64,000 bases of DNA from Angiostrongylus vasorum (lineage: Eukaryota > Nematoda > Chromadorea > Rhabditida > Metastrongylidae), in NCBI GenBank assembly GCA_018806985.1, contig JADANN010000236.1, positions 124,001 through 188,000 of the forward strand, in the 5' to 3' direction. The translations under genes and the position numbers were made by a program. The notes beneath the pieces were generated by a model. That model saw nothing but the letters and a program-made list of their open reading frames with translations. It made no database searches and had not been told where the DNA came from. This document shows positions 33,601 through 45,231 of this stretch, piece by piece (position 1 is the stretch's first letter; every line of letters begins with the position of its first letter).

Positions 33601-36600
33601 ACTCCTGATGAAAGTGGCGCCAGTGGACTGAAAGTATGGAGGCGACCCGAAGGTTTTACAAGGCGATATCAAGACATTAGGATAATAAATACACTAACGA
33701 AACATCTAAAACACTTTATGCACCGTCGTAGGATATTTTGCTACTTAGAATGCTCCAGTGCTTATCATGCAAAGTCCACACTTGTGCTTAAAACAAAGAA
33801 TTTTGTTTATGCAAAGGTTGTAAGTTCTTTGCAAGTAGACTGGAATAGAAGCTCTCTATGAAGGTTCCCAATTCCACTATATGTAGTATCTGCGGTTTTA
33901 ATGTAGGCACAAATTTTTAAACTACAGATTTCTAGAAGACGTTTTGAGCAAAACGTTTGAAACAGTAAGACCTGTGGACTGCTTCTAATGAAAAACTCTG
34001 CTGAAGCACATGAATACGTATTCTAAGAACCGAGTCGTTTTGAAAAAAGTCTCTCAAGTGGTTCGGCATTTCACCGAGTTCCAACGTTAAATTGGAAACA
34101 TTTCCGCGCCGAGTCACCGGCCACTGTTTCTTTGATGTATATTCTCTTCAAAAGCGATAAACTCTCGTCGCAAAACCTCATTAAAAACTGTTTTTTTTAA
34201 AATTATTAACCACAAAGGACAGGTTTTTGCAAGCTATTTATGACCTGACAACTGTGTTCACAAGCTGCGAGTAGAACAAAAGTGATAAGAAAACTATGCG
34301 TGGTAAAGAAAGCCTCTGGGAATGCATGGTATAGGATCCAATGCAAATCATTGATGCTCATATGAAAATTGTAAAAAGCGCTTCCTGCTTATGTGTCTTT
34401 AACGATGGAAAGAGTAAACGGTATCATTCATCATTTCTATCCACCAACCTCTCTTTTTACGTTGTATATGTCATTGACGTTATCATAGGAAAAGTTCGCG
34501 ATGCCAGTTCGTTCTTCGAGCAACTTGAACATATCTTTATATAGTTCTCCATAATATTTGGCCTGCTTTGCGTCTTCTTCGTCCACCAATTTGTCCAAGT
34601 TTTTTGCAGTCAGCGGACGTGGGCTTCAGTAGCTGGACAGAAGAAAAGTAACAAAATGCTTTTTTTATTAATAAAAAACACCATTTCACTAAAATGTTGA
34701 CTTTTTTTACGAAAGATTTTTCTTCTCAGATTTTTTCTGTTATCATTACCGTAATTGATTGTTCGTCGTTGGATTATTTGGTCGTCTTGCTTTCGTTGAA
34801 TTCACAGGGTGGATAATGGCCGTTTGGTTACGCTACTGACAACAAAGAAAAAACAGTTAATGGGATATTGTTAACAGCAATCGCTAGTCGAATTAGTATC
34901 GAGATGTCTATACTATATTAACCAACTGCGGAACAGACACTGGAAACATTGAACATTATCCCATATTAACCACTACTTCTTTCTCTTTTGAATCCTTCTT
35001 TCTCTGAGAAAGTTCTGCATGCAAATTTAAGTGTAACGTTTACGATGTAAGAAGTATCGACGGTTATTCGATAATCTGCTTCGCCCAGCTGTTAATTTCG
35101 CTGTAAGAGATTCGAGCTACTTGCAAATTAGAGCGGAAAATAGTTCAATTAAAGAATCTCACGGCAATGATCAATCCCTGAAGGATGCGCCATGCATTCG
35201 ACTTCTTAGGGCTTCGTTAAAAGTGAGTGAATGCATAGTCGGCCTGTACAGTGACTGACAGTGGCCTACTGATGTGTCGGGTCAGTGCGACAAGTCTGAC
35301 ACTAATTTGCCTACTCCGAAGGGACGGAAGGCTTGATGAGCTTTGGGTGCGAGATCGATCCCATGTGTATTGAAAGGCGCCTATAATTGCTACACTACAC
35401 GTGCCCTAGAAAATAGTAGTATAAAAATACGTTAACAGTGACTGTAACTGCGCATTATCACAATTTCGTTATACCACATTGCTTTATGTTCCTGATGTTT
35501 TGCCCTCAATAAGATTTTTTTTCAAGCCAAGGCTGAACCGAATTGTTACCACAGATTTCAAACTAAAGATTGGTTTTTTGTGAATTCGCTGAACCTATAA
35601 ATGTTTGCTCAGCTCGTAACATTCCTTACCAGATTCACAGATGATCAAATAACTACCGCCTCATTTGCAGGTGATTCAACTACTGGCTCCATAGGACTGA
35701 GAGTTTGAACATATTTGCTTCTCGAGTTAAGATCGAATCACGCGGTTAAAGCAAACGCAAGGTGCTTCGTTGCTTCGTTCCTCTTTGCTACATGAATTTA
35801 TACGATTGGGCAAAACATCTCTCTTTTGCACTCACCAAATCCGGTTCATCAGGCGTTGTGGAGTGAATCGGTATCGGTTGCCAGCGATTTCCACGTTCCC
35901 ATTCAAAGCTACCTCTGGTTGGATAAAATCCAGATAGGAAAGCCTGCGCTGAAGTAAGTGCTCTATCGGAATCTGTTGAACGAATATACACCTGTAAGAA
36001 AATATAGTCATACTAAAAGTTATCAGTGGCTGCTTTGAGGTGGCTGTTGCTTTTGAACAGAGGTGACCAACTGAGCGGCTCTTGGTGATTAACGGTTTAT
36101 CATCTGATGGGCTACGACGTGATACACAGCACTACGAGTAGGAGAAATTTTACAATATTGAACAGTCCACACAGCACAGAAGAAAGCGTTTATCATTTCC
36201 GGAGGGATGCACCTTTTATTGCATTTCATTTAACCCTATGAAGGAAATGGAGTACAAATTTGCACTATAGATTTGTTTGGTGATACCGTCCTTTCGTTTT
36301 TTCCTTCTCAATTCAGTTGGGTGGCATTTCCTTGATGTTTGAGAAATAGTGGGATTGGTAAGCTGGTAAGCTTGTGGACTGGAGTCGAGGCGATTTGATA
36401 TGTTTGATTTTGCGATATGTCTGGATTAATAGAAATACTGACTTAAAATATAGATTCTCGTGTAAACGCAATTGCACAGGCCAAAGGTGCATTCGGTAAC
36501 GTGTACGGTATTTCATGGACTCGAATCTATGACGCAGCAATAAGGATTGATCAACGCTGAGCGCCTTATCTTTTGCCCTTTATTGATGATGGCATAGATT

Positions 36601-37400
36601 CATACCTGTTTCGGAACGAAGTGCGAAGAAGCGAAACGCTTGTATCTCTTTCGAAAGTAAATGCCGAGCTCGTTCATTTGTCTGATGCCTATCTTAAAAA
36701 CATAAATGTTTATAAGCATTTCAATCACCACATTGAAACTTCTTGGATATTGTTGCACAACATTTAACCCATTACTATTATAAAGTATCTTTAAAATCCT
36801 TATTGAAAATCCTTGTTTACCTCTCTAGCTTGATAACGAGTAGTCATTGACTTTTAAATTGTTGTCTGTCAAACAACCGGGTACGTATTCTGCGTGAATT
36901 CTTTAAAAGAAAGATTGCAAAACAGAAACTATTAGGTTCTCTGAGTTATCCTATTCCTCATCGCAGCTGGTCTCCAATAGTAACTGGAGGGCTTATAAAG
37001 AAAAAAATCGGCTCTGGGGAATGCGAAAGCGCGGAAATCTGGATATTGTGAATGAATCAATGCTGTAATAACAACCTCGTGTTTGCTTCTCAAGAAAACA
37101 GTGAATTATGCTAACATTGGCGCACCTTTCTTAACGATATAACAAACAAGTTTTTAAAATATTTAAGTGCGTTTGAAAAACGAAATGTTACAGTCTTACA
37201 TTTGTTAACTGTGACCATCCTCGTTGCCATGCAGTTTCATTGTAAGGATCCTTAGGATAGGGCAAGGATTGCGGTGCACGATCGCCGTGTCTCCATATGG
37301 CCTGTACGAATACCAACCTACGCGCTGCCGAGCTTTGTGACAGTTGCGCGACAAAAAATATTGCTGCTAGCAGCAATGAGGCATGTGAATGGACTCTCAT
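27697..37400 (-). CDS. Histidine acid phosphatase HAP2, 9 exons, secreted, HD motif changed to HH
   Basis: Secreted histidine acid phosphatase, nematode PHO type, about 380 aa. Exons in order: 37200-37400 (signal peptide MRVHSHASLLLAAIFFVAQL, then RHGDRAP at residues 37-43); 36606-36692; 35836-35991; 34449-34632; 29180-29323 (MTKKQPRWVFRRWSKY); 28739-28837 (LGGYLLHNWLQNAEKVANGT); 28499-28618; 27814-27948 (GCRSPCTVQKL); and a weak terminal exon 27697-27714. All are GT-AG and phase 0 (exon 2 uses AAG as acceptor). Start 37400 is the Met before the leader. Oddities: exon 7 begins CACCAC, giving SA-HH-GT where the family has the catalytic His-Asp (residues 291-292). Exon 4 has one A too many at 34600-34605. 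The 29324-34448 intron contains a whole RTE. Exons 1-4 match HAP1. Confidence 0.85.
28010..28290 (-). mobile_element. SINE S1 copy in HAP2 intron 7
   Basis: Diverged S1 in minus orientation: CGTTGATCGTTCTCTGAGGG and GAATGCACATCTGACCTCTA on the plus strand are the inverted tail and body. GGATCGAACCAACGATC is the box-B region. Confidence 0.6.
29760..30000 (-). mobile_element. tRNA-like SINE head joined to family F edge, in HAP2 intron 4
   Basis: The plus strand shows GCCTACTATTATTTTTCACG and GTGAAGCACAACCACTATGA (F edge), then a box-B inverse CAGATTCGAACACGCG and the box-A region ending TCACTGAAGCCCTTGC. The same head-edge combination occurs at about 39210-39310 and 17700. Confidence 0.5.
30355..33670 (-). 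mobile_element. RTE-clade non-LTR retrotransposon RTE2 inside HAP2 intron 4
   Basis: Minus strand. 5' ORF part at about 33670-33333 (TTISNVTKLDVI, SSTPVFHVLSLS). Endonuclease at 33132-32743 (ETYDTGEELFLG-like start; SKEIG-GVSVLIN; IGDFNADIG). Middle domain at about 32173-31934. Reverse transcriptase at about 31937-31479 (VLLFKK; ILNGIDRTLVERQQCEQAGL). C-terminus at about 30640-30435 (WDVKRTAGRPTTRWSEFLTK). Frameshifts and stops throughout. A SINE (32205-32425) is nested between the endonuclease and middle domains. It is in the same orientation as the host gene. Confidence 0.9.
32205..32425 (+). mobile_element. SINE S1 nested in RTE2
   Basis: Head GTAGCGCGTGGCGCAGTGGT with TTAGAGGCGCCCTGCA (box A), GCGGTCGATCCTACGC (box B), GGGTTCGGCAAATCCGGTAT body, and tail ACGCATCCCTTAGGGATTTA. 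Its orientation is opposite to RTE2, so it inserted later. Confidence 0.8.
35155..35410 (-). mobile_element. SINE S1 copy in HAP2 intron 3
   Basis: Plus strand: GATCAATCCCTGAAGGATGC, GCCATGCATTCGACTTC (inverted tail) and GAGATCGATCCCATGTG (inverted box B), ending at CTACACTACACGTGCCC. No SINE occupies the matching place in HAP1. Confidence 0.75.
37020..37110. repeat. R4 right-arm terminus fragment in HAP2 intron 1
   Basis: GCTGTAATAACAACCTCGTG followed by TTTGCTTCTCAAG is the R4 terminus; the rest of the element is missing. Confidence 0.5.
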
Positions 37401-37784
37401 ACTGAAAGAAAAAAAACAGTTAGTGGTTAAGATAAGCTCCACAAAATTATAAGCTATCATTGGGTGCCCTAAACCGCCAATTAGGTCACAAATGGCACGA
37501 TCGCACCTTTTTGATATAACAATGCCAAATTAACGCTTATGGGAAAACCCAAGATTGGATGATTTGAGAAACAGAACACTCAGTTTTATTCAGGGTATCT
37601 AGCAATGATAATGTAGGATAAAAAGAAGAGTGCTTTGGGTTAACAAAAAAGAACACCCAGCCGAAAATTTTAGACACTAACAATGTATCCGACATGTACG
37701 CCTTGGGTGCACAGATCCAAAGAAGAGGTTATGAGACTAAAGCCAGAATTTTTTCTTTTCTAACTGCTTTACATCGCCGTCGTT

Positions 37785-38130
37785 AAAGCATAATGAGAGG
37801 CAAATAGCACAGAGGTTGTGACGCGGTTCAACACGAGCACTGTGTTGGTTCGATCCCACTTCGTGCTCACCAAGCCCCTTTTTTCCCTGCTGAGCAGGGA
37901 CACTGCTACTAGGGTTCTGCGGAAAAAACCGCCCTATACTGGCTACCTCAGGACTCCAGGGAGAATTTACTCGGCCAGCATGCTGCTATATTAATAATGA
38001 AATGAAAATCCTCAAGCAGCAGCTGAAACCACTCGTAAAATTTGGAAGACCTTGGCGGATTATGGATGCGGGGAAACGAATTGAATGTGAGAAGTGGTAG
38101 GATCCGCACAGCAGACGTGGAGACTGAATA
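37785..38130 (+). mobile_element. SINE S2 copy
   Basis: Head GAGGCAAATAGCACAGAGGT, box B TTGGTTCGATCCCACTTC, body GAAAATCCTCAAGCAGCAGC and TTTGGAAGACCTTGGCGGAT. It aligns with 39785-40110 and, inverted, 26480-26815. Confidence 0.65.
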
Positions 38131-38559
38131 TAAGAGATTAAAAAAGGCGCGGAATTTATATGGTAATCTAACTGCAAGGTGCAATGGGAAGTTCATCCCG
38201 CATCGGAAGCTGAGCCATTCAGTTGTTAAGTAAGCAGTTAGGTGAAGTCATTATCGCAATGCAAGAACTAAAAAGCTTTTTAGTAGTTGGGAACTCTCGG
38301 GTAGATCCAAAGATTCTAAGAGTGCGAAAATAAAGCCAGAGTCAAAATGCCTCAGCGTTATGCGTGACATATCATCGTACCTCAGAATTTCTTTTCATCC
38401 GAGTGAACTTCACTCATGATCCTGTGTGATTTCTGTACGAATGTTCTCAGTTCTTAAGGAACCTACTTTTTTAGTGATAAAAAATTAGACTCCAGTTTTT
38501 TTCGTTCGGCTTAAAAAAATGTTTGCATTATTTGAAGTATATGACTAGATCTTCCAGAA

Positions 38560-40700
38560 TCTAAAGACGACGAACTGGACGGAACACTAGCTACTGTGCG
38601 CTGTAGCTCGTCAAATATCGAGAGCATGCTTTCAAGAGAATGTTCCCGACAATACAGTGACTTGTCGATCAATGTCAACAACTGCCGATCCTTATTAGAA
38701 TGGTTAAAAAAATGCTTATCTTTGTGTTAAATCGTCTTATGCTTAAGAATGGAAATGGGAAAAAGTCTGTGAACGATCTAGTGACTATACGACCATTTGG
38801 TGAGTGGAACAAAGTCGGCTGATAGGAATGAAAGCTTCGACGCATCCGCATTAATAAAAGCAGCTGCGAAAACACGAATGATTCGGACTGAAGAAGCTCA
38901 AACCATTTTTCACAATGGAATTTGATTCTAGCAAACTTGAAATCTGTAGAAATTTAACTTTTCATTTAGTGCCTATTAGTTTTTAAAGACAGGGGTATTA
39001 TAGAAACAACCACAATAATGCAGAGGTATTTGTATTCATCACACTTAGCCATGGAAAATTAACAGGCAGTAAATAAATAGTTAAACATTGTGATTTCGAC
39101 TACAGCCCCAGCTGAAGTTGGTCCAATGCCGATTTGTGCTCTCCAGAACATTCCCGTTGACAAGTTATTGCTTAAGGCACCGTTAGGGTAAAAACCTGAC
39201 TGAAAAGAAAGCAATGCAAGGGCTTCGGTGGTGCAATGAGTAACATATGAGCCCCCACAGAGGGAATCTGGCTGTGGTGACGTTCAGCAAATATCTCATC
39301 ATCACAGCGGGTTTGTTTCACATAATACCGTTCTGTGGAAAAATAACAGAATTAGGACACTTCCTGTTGCAGCGCAGTCCATTCCAATTTTGTTAGTAAA
39401 ATATGCAAATTACATACGCAGAATATAGTTTCATTTTCAAAAATGCAAATCCATGAGAGAATTTAAGAGAAAGTACTGCTCCTGCAACGAACTCTACATT
39501 TAACCTAGTTCACATCAAAATGGCAAATGAAACTCAGTTTTGGAAGAGCAGTAGCACGACAAGACAGACATTTCTGCTATTTTTTATATGTCGTTTGCTT
39601 AACGTTTAGTTGAAGTAGTCATCGAATGGCTCCGTCTGGCGCCACTGGCGCCTGCGTGAATGTTTCTTAATAACCACGTAAGCACATTGAGCTCTACTTA
39701 GTCGGTCTTATCTTTTGTTCACTCTATTATCCACTATTCCGCGCAACTGGGAAGGAATAGAGGGAAGCAATACATCAGAAAGAGTAGCGTTTAGTGAGAA
39801 ATATTTTGAGGTCAAGAACACGGTGCTGGTTCGATTTCGTTCTCAGCTCACCAAACCTCTCATCGTTCCGGGTTTGAGAAATTAGTAGCGAGTTTGTCCG
39901 AAAAAAATTATTCTCTGCAATCCAGTTGTGAACACTAGGATATTCTAGCACGTCAGTGGTAATCAAGTCGACAAGCATTCTACGACATTCAAGACTAAAT
40001 GAAAATTCTCAAGCAGCAGCAGAAGCCACACGCAAAAAACTTGGAAGACCTTCGTGGATGATGGATAAGAAGAGACAAATCGAATGTGATAAGTACTGGG
40101 ATCCGCATATTAGATGCAAAAACAAGTCGTATAAATTAAAATCAAAATCGAAAAATTTTCCAGTATTATCCAAGGAAATCCTCATGCAAATCTCATCTAA
40201 AGGAACGTTTACAAATTTTATCAGATTAAAGAGGATTTATGGATGTGAACTTCCTCACCCAATTTTTTCGTACGGCGCTCTTCCAGTAAGAAGGACCATT
40301 ATATTTTTTTATGAGTGCGTTGCTTATAAAACATTTACCAGAATTAGATCAAACAAACTCACTCTGCATAGGCAACGATTCGTCTGACAAGTGGACTTAC
40401 ACGTTTGGATTGGACTTACAACGTCTGGACAAACAACATGCGAAAGTCGAAAACAAATGTCTGTTATCACAGTTTTTTACAACACTTTCTGTATTTCTGT
40501 TGTGGTTTTATGTTTTGAAAAAAATTTTGCAGGGACCATTGTCTCGTCATTCATGTTTCCATTCTTTGACGAATCGTCGACTACGTGGTTGTTTAGTCGA
40601 CACGAAAACAGGTGTACTCATCGTTTAATCCAACTGTGCGACTCTGTAAATGTCTTGCGAAACAAGAAACACTCTAGCGGTGGGTTCGTCTCCCAATCCA
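38560..40700. repeat. Segmental-duplication flank upstream of HAP2 (unit 2) with inserted repeats
   Basis: Counterpart of 5900-7860 in unit 1. Insertions: a family F fragment with tRNA-like head at about 39000-39310, and SINE S2 at 39785-40110 (CTCAAGCAGCAGCAGAAGCC; TTGGAAGACCTTCGTGGATG). The 143-, 118- and 105-aa plus-strand frames at 39956-40747 cover SINE and duplicated non-coding sequence and are not conserved as proteins in the other copies. Confidence 0.6.
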
Positions 40701-40739
40701 CTTGCTCCAATGCTGTTATCAGCAAATATTTTTGGTCGC

Positions 40740-41440
40740 ACGACTAGCGAGCGCTAAGGTCAGTGTTGTCAATCTTTACTGTATGCCAGAGATACCTGTA
40801 AGGAAACCACGCGGCAACAGAAAGATCGGTTACAGATAACGAAGGTAGGTAACATTTTATCTTTAAAACATGTCTCAGTATTCTTACCGGATTGGTTTAC
40901 AACTTTCATTTACTCGAATTAAAGCGTACATTCTTATTTATGCTTGGTGTAAGCGGATTTATCTTTAACGTTGGTTCGGAGAAAAGGCTGCAATGGAGAA
41001 GCAGGAAAAGAGTGCATTTGACGGGATCTTGCTGGGCCTTTAACAATTAGGCGCACCCGTCAGAAGGTTTCTTTGGTTGTGAAAAGACAGGCGGACAATT
41101 CGGCCCGAAATCGTTAAAATAAAGGTCTGTGAAACCTCATGGTTTTCAAATACTATGGCCGACGTTTGTGATTTCGTCAATTTTTTTTAGCACCTAAGCG
41201 TGCCACACCATGCCACATTTTATTAATCGTTTGATATTTTATCATTATTAACTCCGCATGCTGAGCTTAATTGGAACTCAGTCTTTCGATCGATGGAACG
41301 TGAGAGTACCACAGCAGAACGGTTCATTCTTCAAGAATCAAAAACCTGCCACGTTAGTAGGCATTACACAGACAATTTTTGAATTTCGACTGAAACTTTG
41401 GAAAGAGCGTAGCTATATGCAGTCGTTACTTTGTTCTTGA
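40740..41440. other. Downstream flank of ASP-A; no gene recognised
   Basis: Contains only short frames. This is the 3' side of ASP-A. Confidence 0.3.
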
Positions 41441-41444
41441 GAAA

Positions 41445-41450
41445 TTTATT
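41445..41450 (-). terminator. Candidate polyadenylation signal of ASP-A
   Basis: TTTATT on the plus strand gives AATAAA on the minus strand, about 70 bases after the ASP-A stop codon. Position and motif fit a nematode poly(A) signal. Confidence 0.5.
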
Positions 41451-41521
41451 TCAAGGTTGTGGGAAAATGAAAATTTGTAGGTGCACTAGGAGTGTGATCA
41501 GGAACTTGGAAGTGATACTCG

Positions 41522-44009
41522 TTACCAAGAACATAGCCCAATAGCTGTGTTACAGTTGTTGGGGCCATCAAGGCAAGCTCCACACACCGCACCGATTGTG
41601 TAGATATTCTGTCCGACTATGTTCACTCTAAAGCAAAACGATTCTTTTACAAACATTTCATCAAGGATTCGAAATGCCAACGACTTACGGTGCTCGATAC
41701 ATGCAGGAAATAAAGTAAAATCCCGCACATACATTAGCGGCACAACCCACATATCTGTTTGTTCCCCAAAGAATCTGCAATATTTCTGAATTGTTTGTAA
41801 AATTAACCGTTGCGATAAGTTCTGTATGATCATAGCAAGTAGAACTAGCAAGAAATATGACCAGATCTAAAATTTTATGTTATGGGCAAAATTAACAGTA
41901 GTGGATGGAAGGATACGAAGCGAAAGACTCTGTAGTTGGTCAAGGCTCTTGAATTAGCCATACTTTGTGGAGAAGGTTAGAAGTAGTAATGTGACGCATA
42001 CAACCCAAAAATTTCACAAGAAAGTACAAACCTTGCTAACTCGTGACACAATTCTTTGCTGGCGATTGAGGAGCTGAAGGGTAAATATCATGTTCGAAGG
42101 AATCCCATTTTGTGTAAGCTCATTGTTCCATGTCATAATTGCCTGTGATGACAAAGATGAAACTAAAGCGGATAATTTTGCGTCATTATTTAAGCTACTG
42201 ATCGAAGTTATAGCTTCATGTTCAAATTATAGACCGATTTTTCCAACTCACATGCTGTAGAGCTCCCAAATGGTCAGTTTTCGTCGTTCCGAGAATATGT
42301 ATATTTTCTTCGTAACCTGGTCGAGCGGAAGGTTGTGAAACTTGTCTATCACACGAATTGACGTGGTTATGGGCGAATAGCTCAGCAGTGCAATCGTATT
42401 CCCTAAGAGAGGGAGGACTAATGTTTAATAGGAAAAGAATTACTTTGGCCAGCAAAGCATAAGACCATACCAGCAAATCCATTCGTGAAGACGGTGGCGC
42501 TAACTCACCGGGATGCTCAGCATTTCTAGCTTGGCCTCTTGCCACTAGCGATCTGAATATATACACTCGCCATTCTTGACTTGGGTACTAGGAAATCTAA
42601 GCCAAATTATTGCTAATGCAGTGCTTTCGACAGCGAAGCACCTGAAATTGTTTTGCGCTCCGAGTGCCGTTTCTCTGAAGGCAGCACTAAATGCAGTGCT
42701 CGGACATTCCGTGCTTCTTCTTCTTGTTGTCGTTGTTGTCGTCGTTGATGTCGTTGTCGTAACAGGCAACGGTGGCGGTGGTGGTGTTGTTAATGGCCTT
42801 TCACCACTCACACAAAGCCCAAATTCACAGTAAGAAGGAAAAAAATGTAATGCAGTTTCCATCATTTTCACACGGTTCTCCAATAGTGTACACCAGTGTT
42901 CCAAGTTGTACGTCACTGAAACTATGTTCCAGTCATCTTGTGGTTTTTTCATAACACTTTTTTTGTTTTACCAACGGTAGTGAAAATACACATGCAGCGG
43001 CAGCACGGTTACCACAGAGAGTTTCAGAGCAACCAACAGAAGACTGTGTTCCACGTATCAGCTGAAGATGAGGTACATAAGTATAACTTTTTAGACTGGT
43101 TTTCTGGAACCTTTATTTTTATAATAAACTCGCGTTAGCAAATTCACGGGATGCTTGATTTCCATCGAAGACATTGTTATTTGGCCACATCACGTTTGAA
43201 ACTTCGGTCCACTCCAAAATCGCTGACTCAAGAACATTTCTAAGATTGGATGGCGGACCAATGCTAAATTTCTAAAATTTGCAAGTACGAGCTTCAATAA
43301 GAATACATACCAGCTTTTTTGGCTGCTTTAAATGTAATATTACGCGTTCTAAACTTACAAGCGATAATTCAAGCCATTTACTCGCGGGGGGTGGTGGTGA
43401 AATTAGAGGACAGTTGCGTACAATTCTTTCTGCTCTTCTCTCCAGGGCGCAATTCCAACTCTGTAACGTTAAGCAACCCTACTGACTCTTCGCTTTCAGA
43501 AATTTGTCCCTATGAAGCCATATTTTGGCATTTACGAACATTTCTTTAATACAGTGAACCACCGTGACTATGGTGGAATGAATCTGCATGGTTCAAAATG
43601 AGAATAAAATCACCAATTTTTTGCATGTCACTTGCAGGCGGCAAGAAAGCCCGTGCTTGGAATTCTCCTTGGGCAACTTTTGAGCGGATTCGATTGATCA
43701 AATTGAGAACTCCCGCTCTCGTTTGGTCGCTTATGAGTCCTTGGCATCCAAATGCTTAAAATAGGGTTGACCAATTCAACCAGGTTGGTCATGATATCAT
43801 TGCCACTGGCTCCACTGGCTTTATATTGTGAGAGGAAAACTGGAAGAACTTACGTATTTCGAATCGTCCACCGGAAAGACCAGGTTGCAGTACCTAAAGT
43901 AAATTGCTAAATATCTTTTACATGGACAAAATAGATGGTTAAGGAACAGCCATTGACTCACAGCTGCGCAGAACAGGAGTAGTGTTGTTTGGAACATTCC
44001 AGAAGCCAT
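41522..44009 (-). CDS. ASP-A: two-domain CAP/SCP activation-associated secreted protein, 12 exons
   Basis: Secreted CAP-superfamily protein of the hookworm ASP type, about 454 aa. Exons in order: 43962-44009, 43854-43893, 43614-43754, 43359-43460, 43130-43271, 42976-43061, 42642-42915, 42471-42552, 42252-42402, 42032-42142, 41689-41774, 41522-41627. A signal peptide (MASGMFQTTLLLFCAA) opens it. CAP domain 1 shows QTRAGVLNLINRIRSKVAQG, SWNCALERRA and VGCSETLCG, then a Cys hinge. A Thr/Pro linker follows (about 222-254), then CAP domain 2: NNFRSLVARGQARN, YDCTAELFAHNHVNSC, RPGYEENIHIL, YVGCAANVCAGFYFISCMYR and a C-terminal hinge ending LCSW. Domain 1 lacks the GENIY-type stretch. Four one-base excesses in homopolymers (43617-43622, 43140-43142, 42839-42845, 42401-42403) must be discounted to join the frame. 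ASP proteins are typically released by infective larvae (family knowledge); their role here is not shown. Confidence 0.88.
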
Positions 44010-44722
44010 GCAGTGTGTGGTGACTTTCGAACTGTTTCTTATAAACCTTCGTAGGACTGCACTTTTCTCAATCTGTAATTCAAAATGAAAACACCCTGTT
44101 TATAGTGTAAACCAAGCAAATTTTTTAATCCCTACTCCATTAATTAACATCATGGGATGTTGTTGATACAGTTTTGATAGGACATGGTTGGTAAAGGTTT
44201 GGAAACATTCCGCTCACAAAAATCAAACGAATACGTTGGGTTCCACAAACCAAATGGATGCTTTGATCAGTTTAGAACGCGCTTGGACAGAAGTAATTAT
44301 AAAATGTCTGAAAAAAACTCTCCAAAAAAAATAAAAAACTCGGCTATCGTCAATGTTAATAGGCCATTGCTCTTTCTCAGGATAAGAAGCTAGGGACTTT
44401 TCTTTCACTACCAGTGAAGAAACGATCTCTTCCAGGGTTTTTTTTGCGAAGAGCTAAAATCCTTAACTCTTGACAGAGTGCACAGTTACTACTGTATTAA
44501 TTTTAGTCGTCAACCAAAATGTAAAAAAGTATTTCCCAGAATGGTTCATTAGGGTAAGTCTGAAGGATTTTCCTTTTTCGTAAACGATAAACCATCGATT
44601 CAACTGTTTCATAACTCCCTAGAGCGAGCCGGGATAGCATGTGTCTGAACTGGTTATGAACGTTGATAGTGGCAAAACCTTTCCAAATAAGTTCCTAGTG
44701 TGGAGTACTTTCAAAAACATTG
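44010..44722. other. Upstream region of ASP-A; no gene recognised
   Basis: Presumed 5' flank of ASP-A. Overlapping 69-aa and 61-aa frames on opposite strands show no family features. Confidence 0.3.
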
Positions 44723-45022
44723 CTATTTTTTTGATTGAATTAATAGTGATAAGTAATGTCCGCTCAATTTTGGACACAACGAAGCATTTGCGTTTTTATT
44801 AATCGCTCGTTTGAATATACCAGTGATACAAATGTCGTCAACACGCTGTTTGTTTTCGACATTCGTTCCGAAACAAATTCCTATTCGGCCTGATCTCTCC
44901 ACGGAAATATGTGGAGGTGTGCCGTGACGAGGAGTGAATTGGAAACGGTAATGCGATCTTTGGATGAAAAACTTATCCTTTGTGTACATGCAATGCAAAT
45001 GGCTCGGTAAAAGACCAGGCAT
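44723..45022 (-). other. Unassigned 99-aa open frame
   Basis: Open minus-strand frame with a protein-like composition (SGRIGICFGT; RVDDICITGIFKRA). The DD-ITGI pattern faintly recalls the EDV-TGI motif of GT31-type galactosyltransferases, but no other motif supports this and I do not assign a function. It could be an exon or chance; a protein search would decide. Confidence 0.25.
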
Positions 45023-45231
45023 ACTTCTTTTCCCTTCTAATAGTTCGTTTTAGCGGTAGTGTAGCGTTCGTTGTATTCAATAGGTAAAACAGCTTTTCCC
45101 AACAAGGATTACTTTTATTCGCGCTAATGATATCCAAGCATTACTTTTCATGTTAGGTAATCGTCAGCAGTTATTAAATGTGATAACATTTCGATATTTT
45201 CTTAAAGCTTTCCTTCTAAGTAGAAACTCAT

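Noticed and set aside
33932..34117. 61-aa minus-strand frame as a HAP2 exon
   Set aside because: It lacks family motifs, and exon 4 (ending 34449) joins exon 5 (29323) in phase.
39956..40747. 143-, 105- and 118-aa plus-strand frames
   Set aside because: They cover a SINE S2 and duplicated non-coding flank, and the frames are broken in the other copies.
41860..41990. Possible ASP-A exon reading MANSRALTNYRVF
   Set aside because: The acceptor at 41775 gives an in-phase exon with the conserved VGCAANVC motif, leaving no place for this one.
42360..42410. tRNA-like GGGCGAATAGCTCAGCAGTG on the plus strand
   Set aside because: It lies inside ASP-A exon 9 coding sequence, and no T-arm follows.
42576..42833. 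Valine-rich 85-aa plus-strand frame
   Set aside because: It is the antisense shadow of the threonine-run linker of ASP-A.
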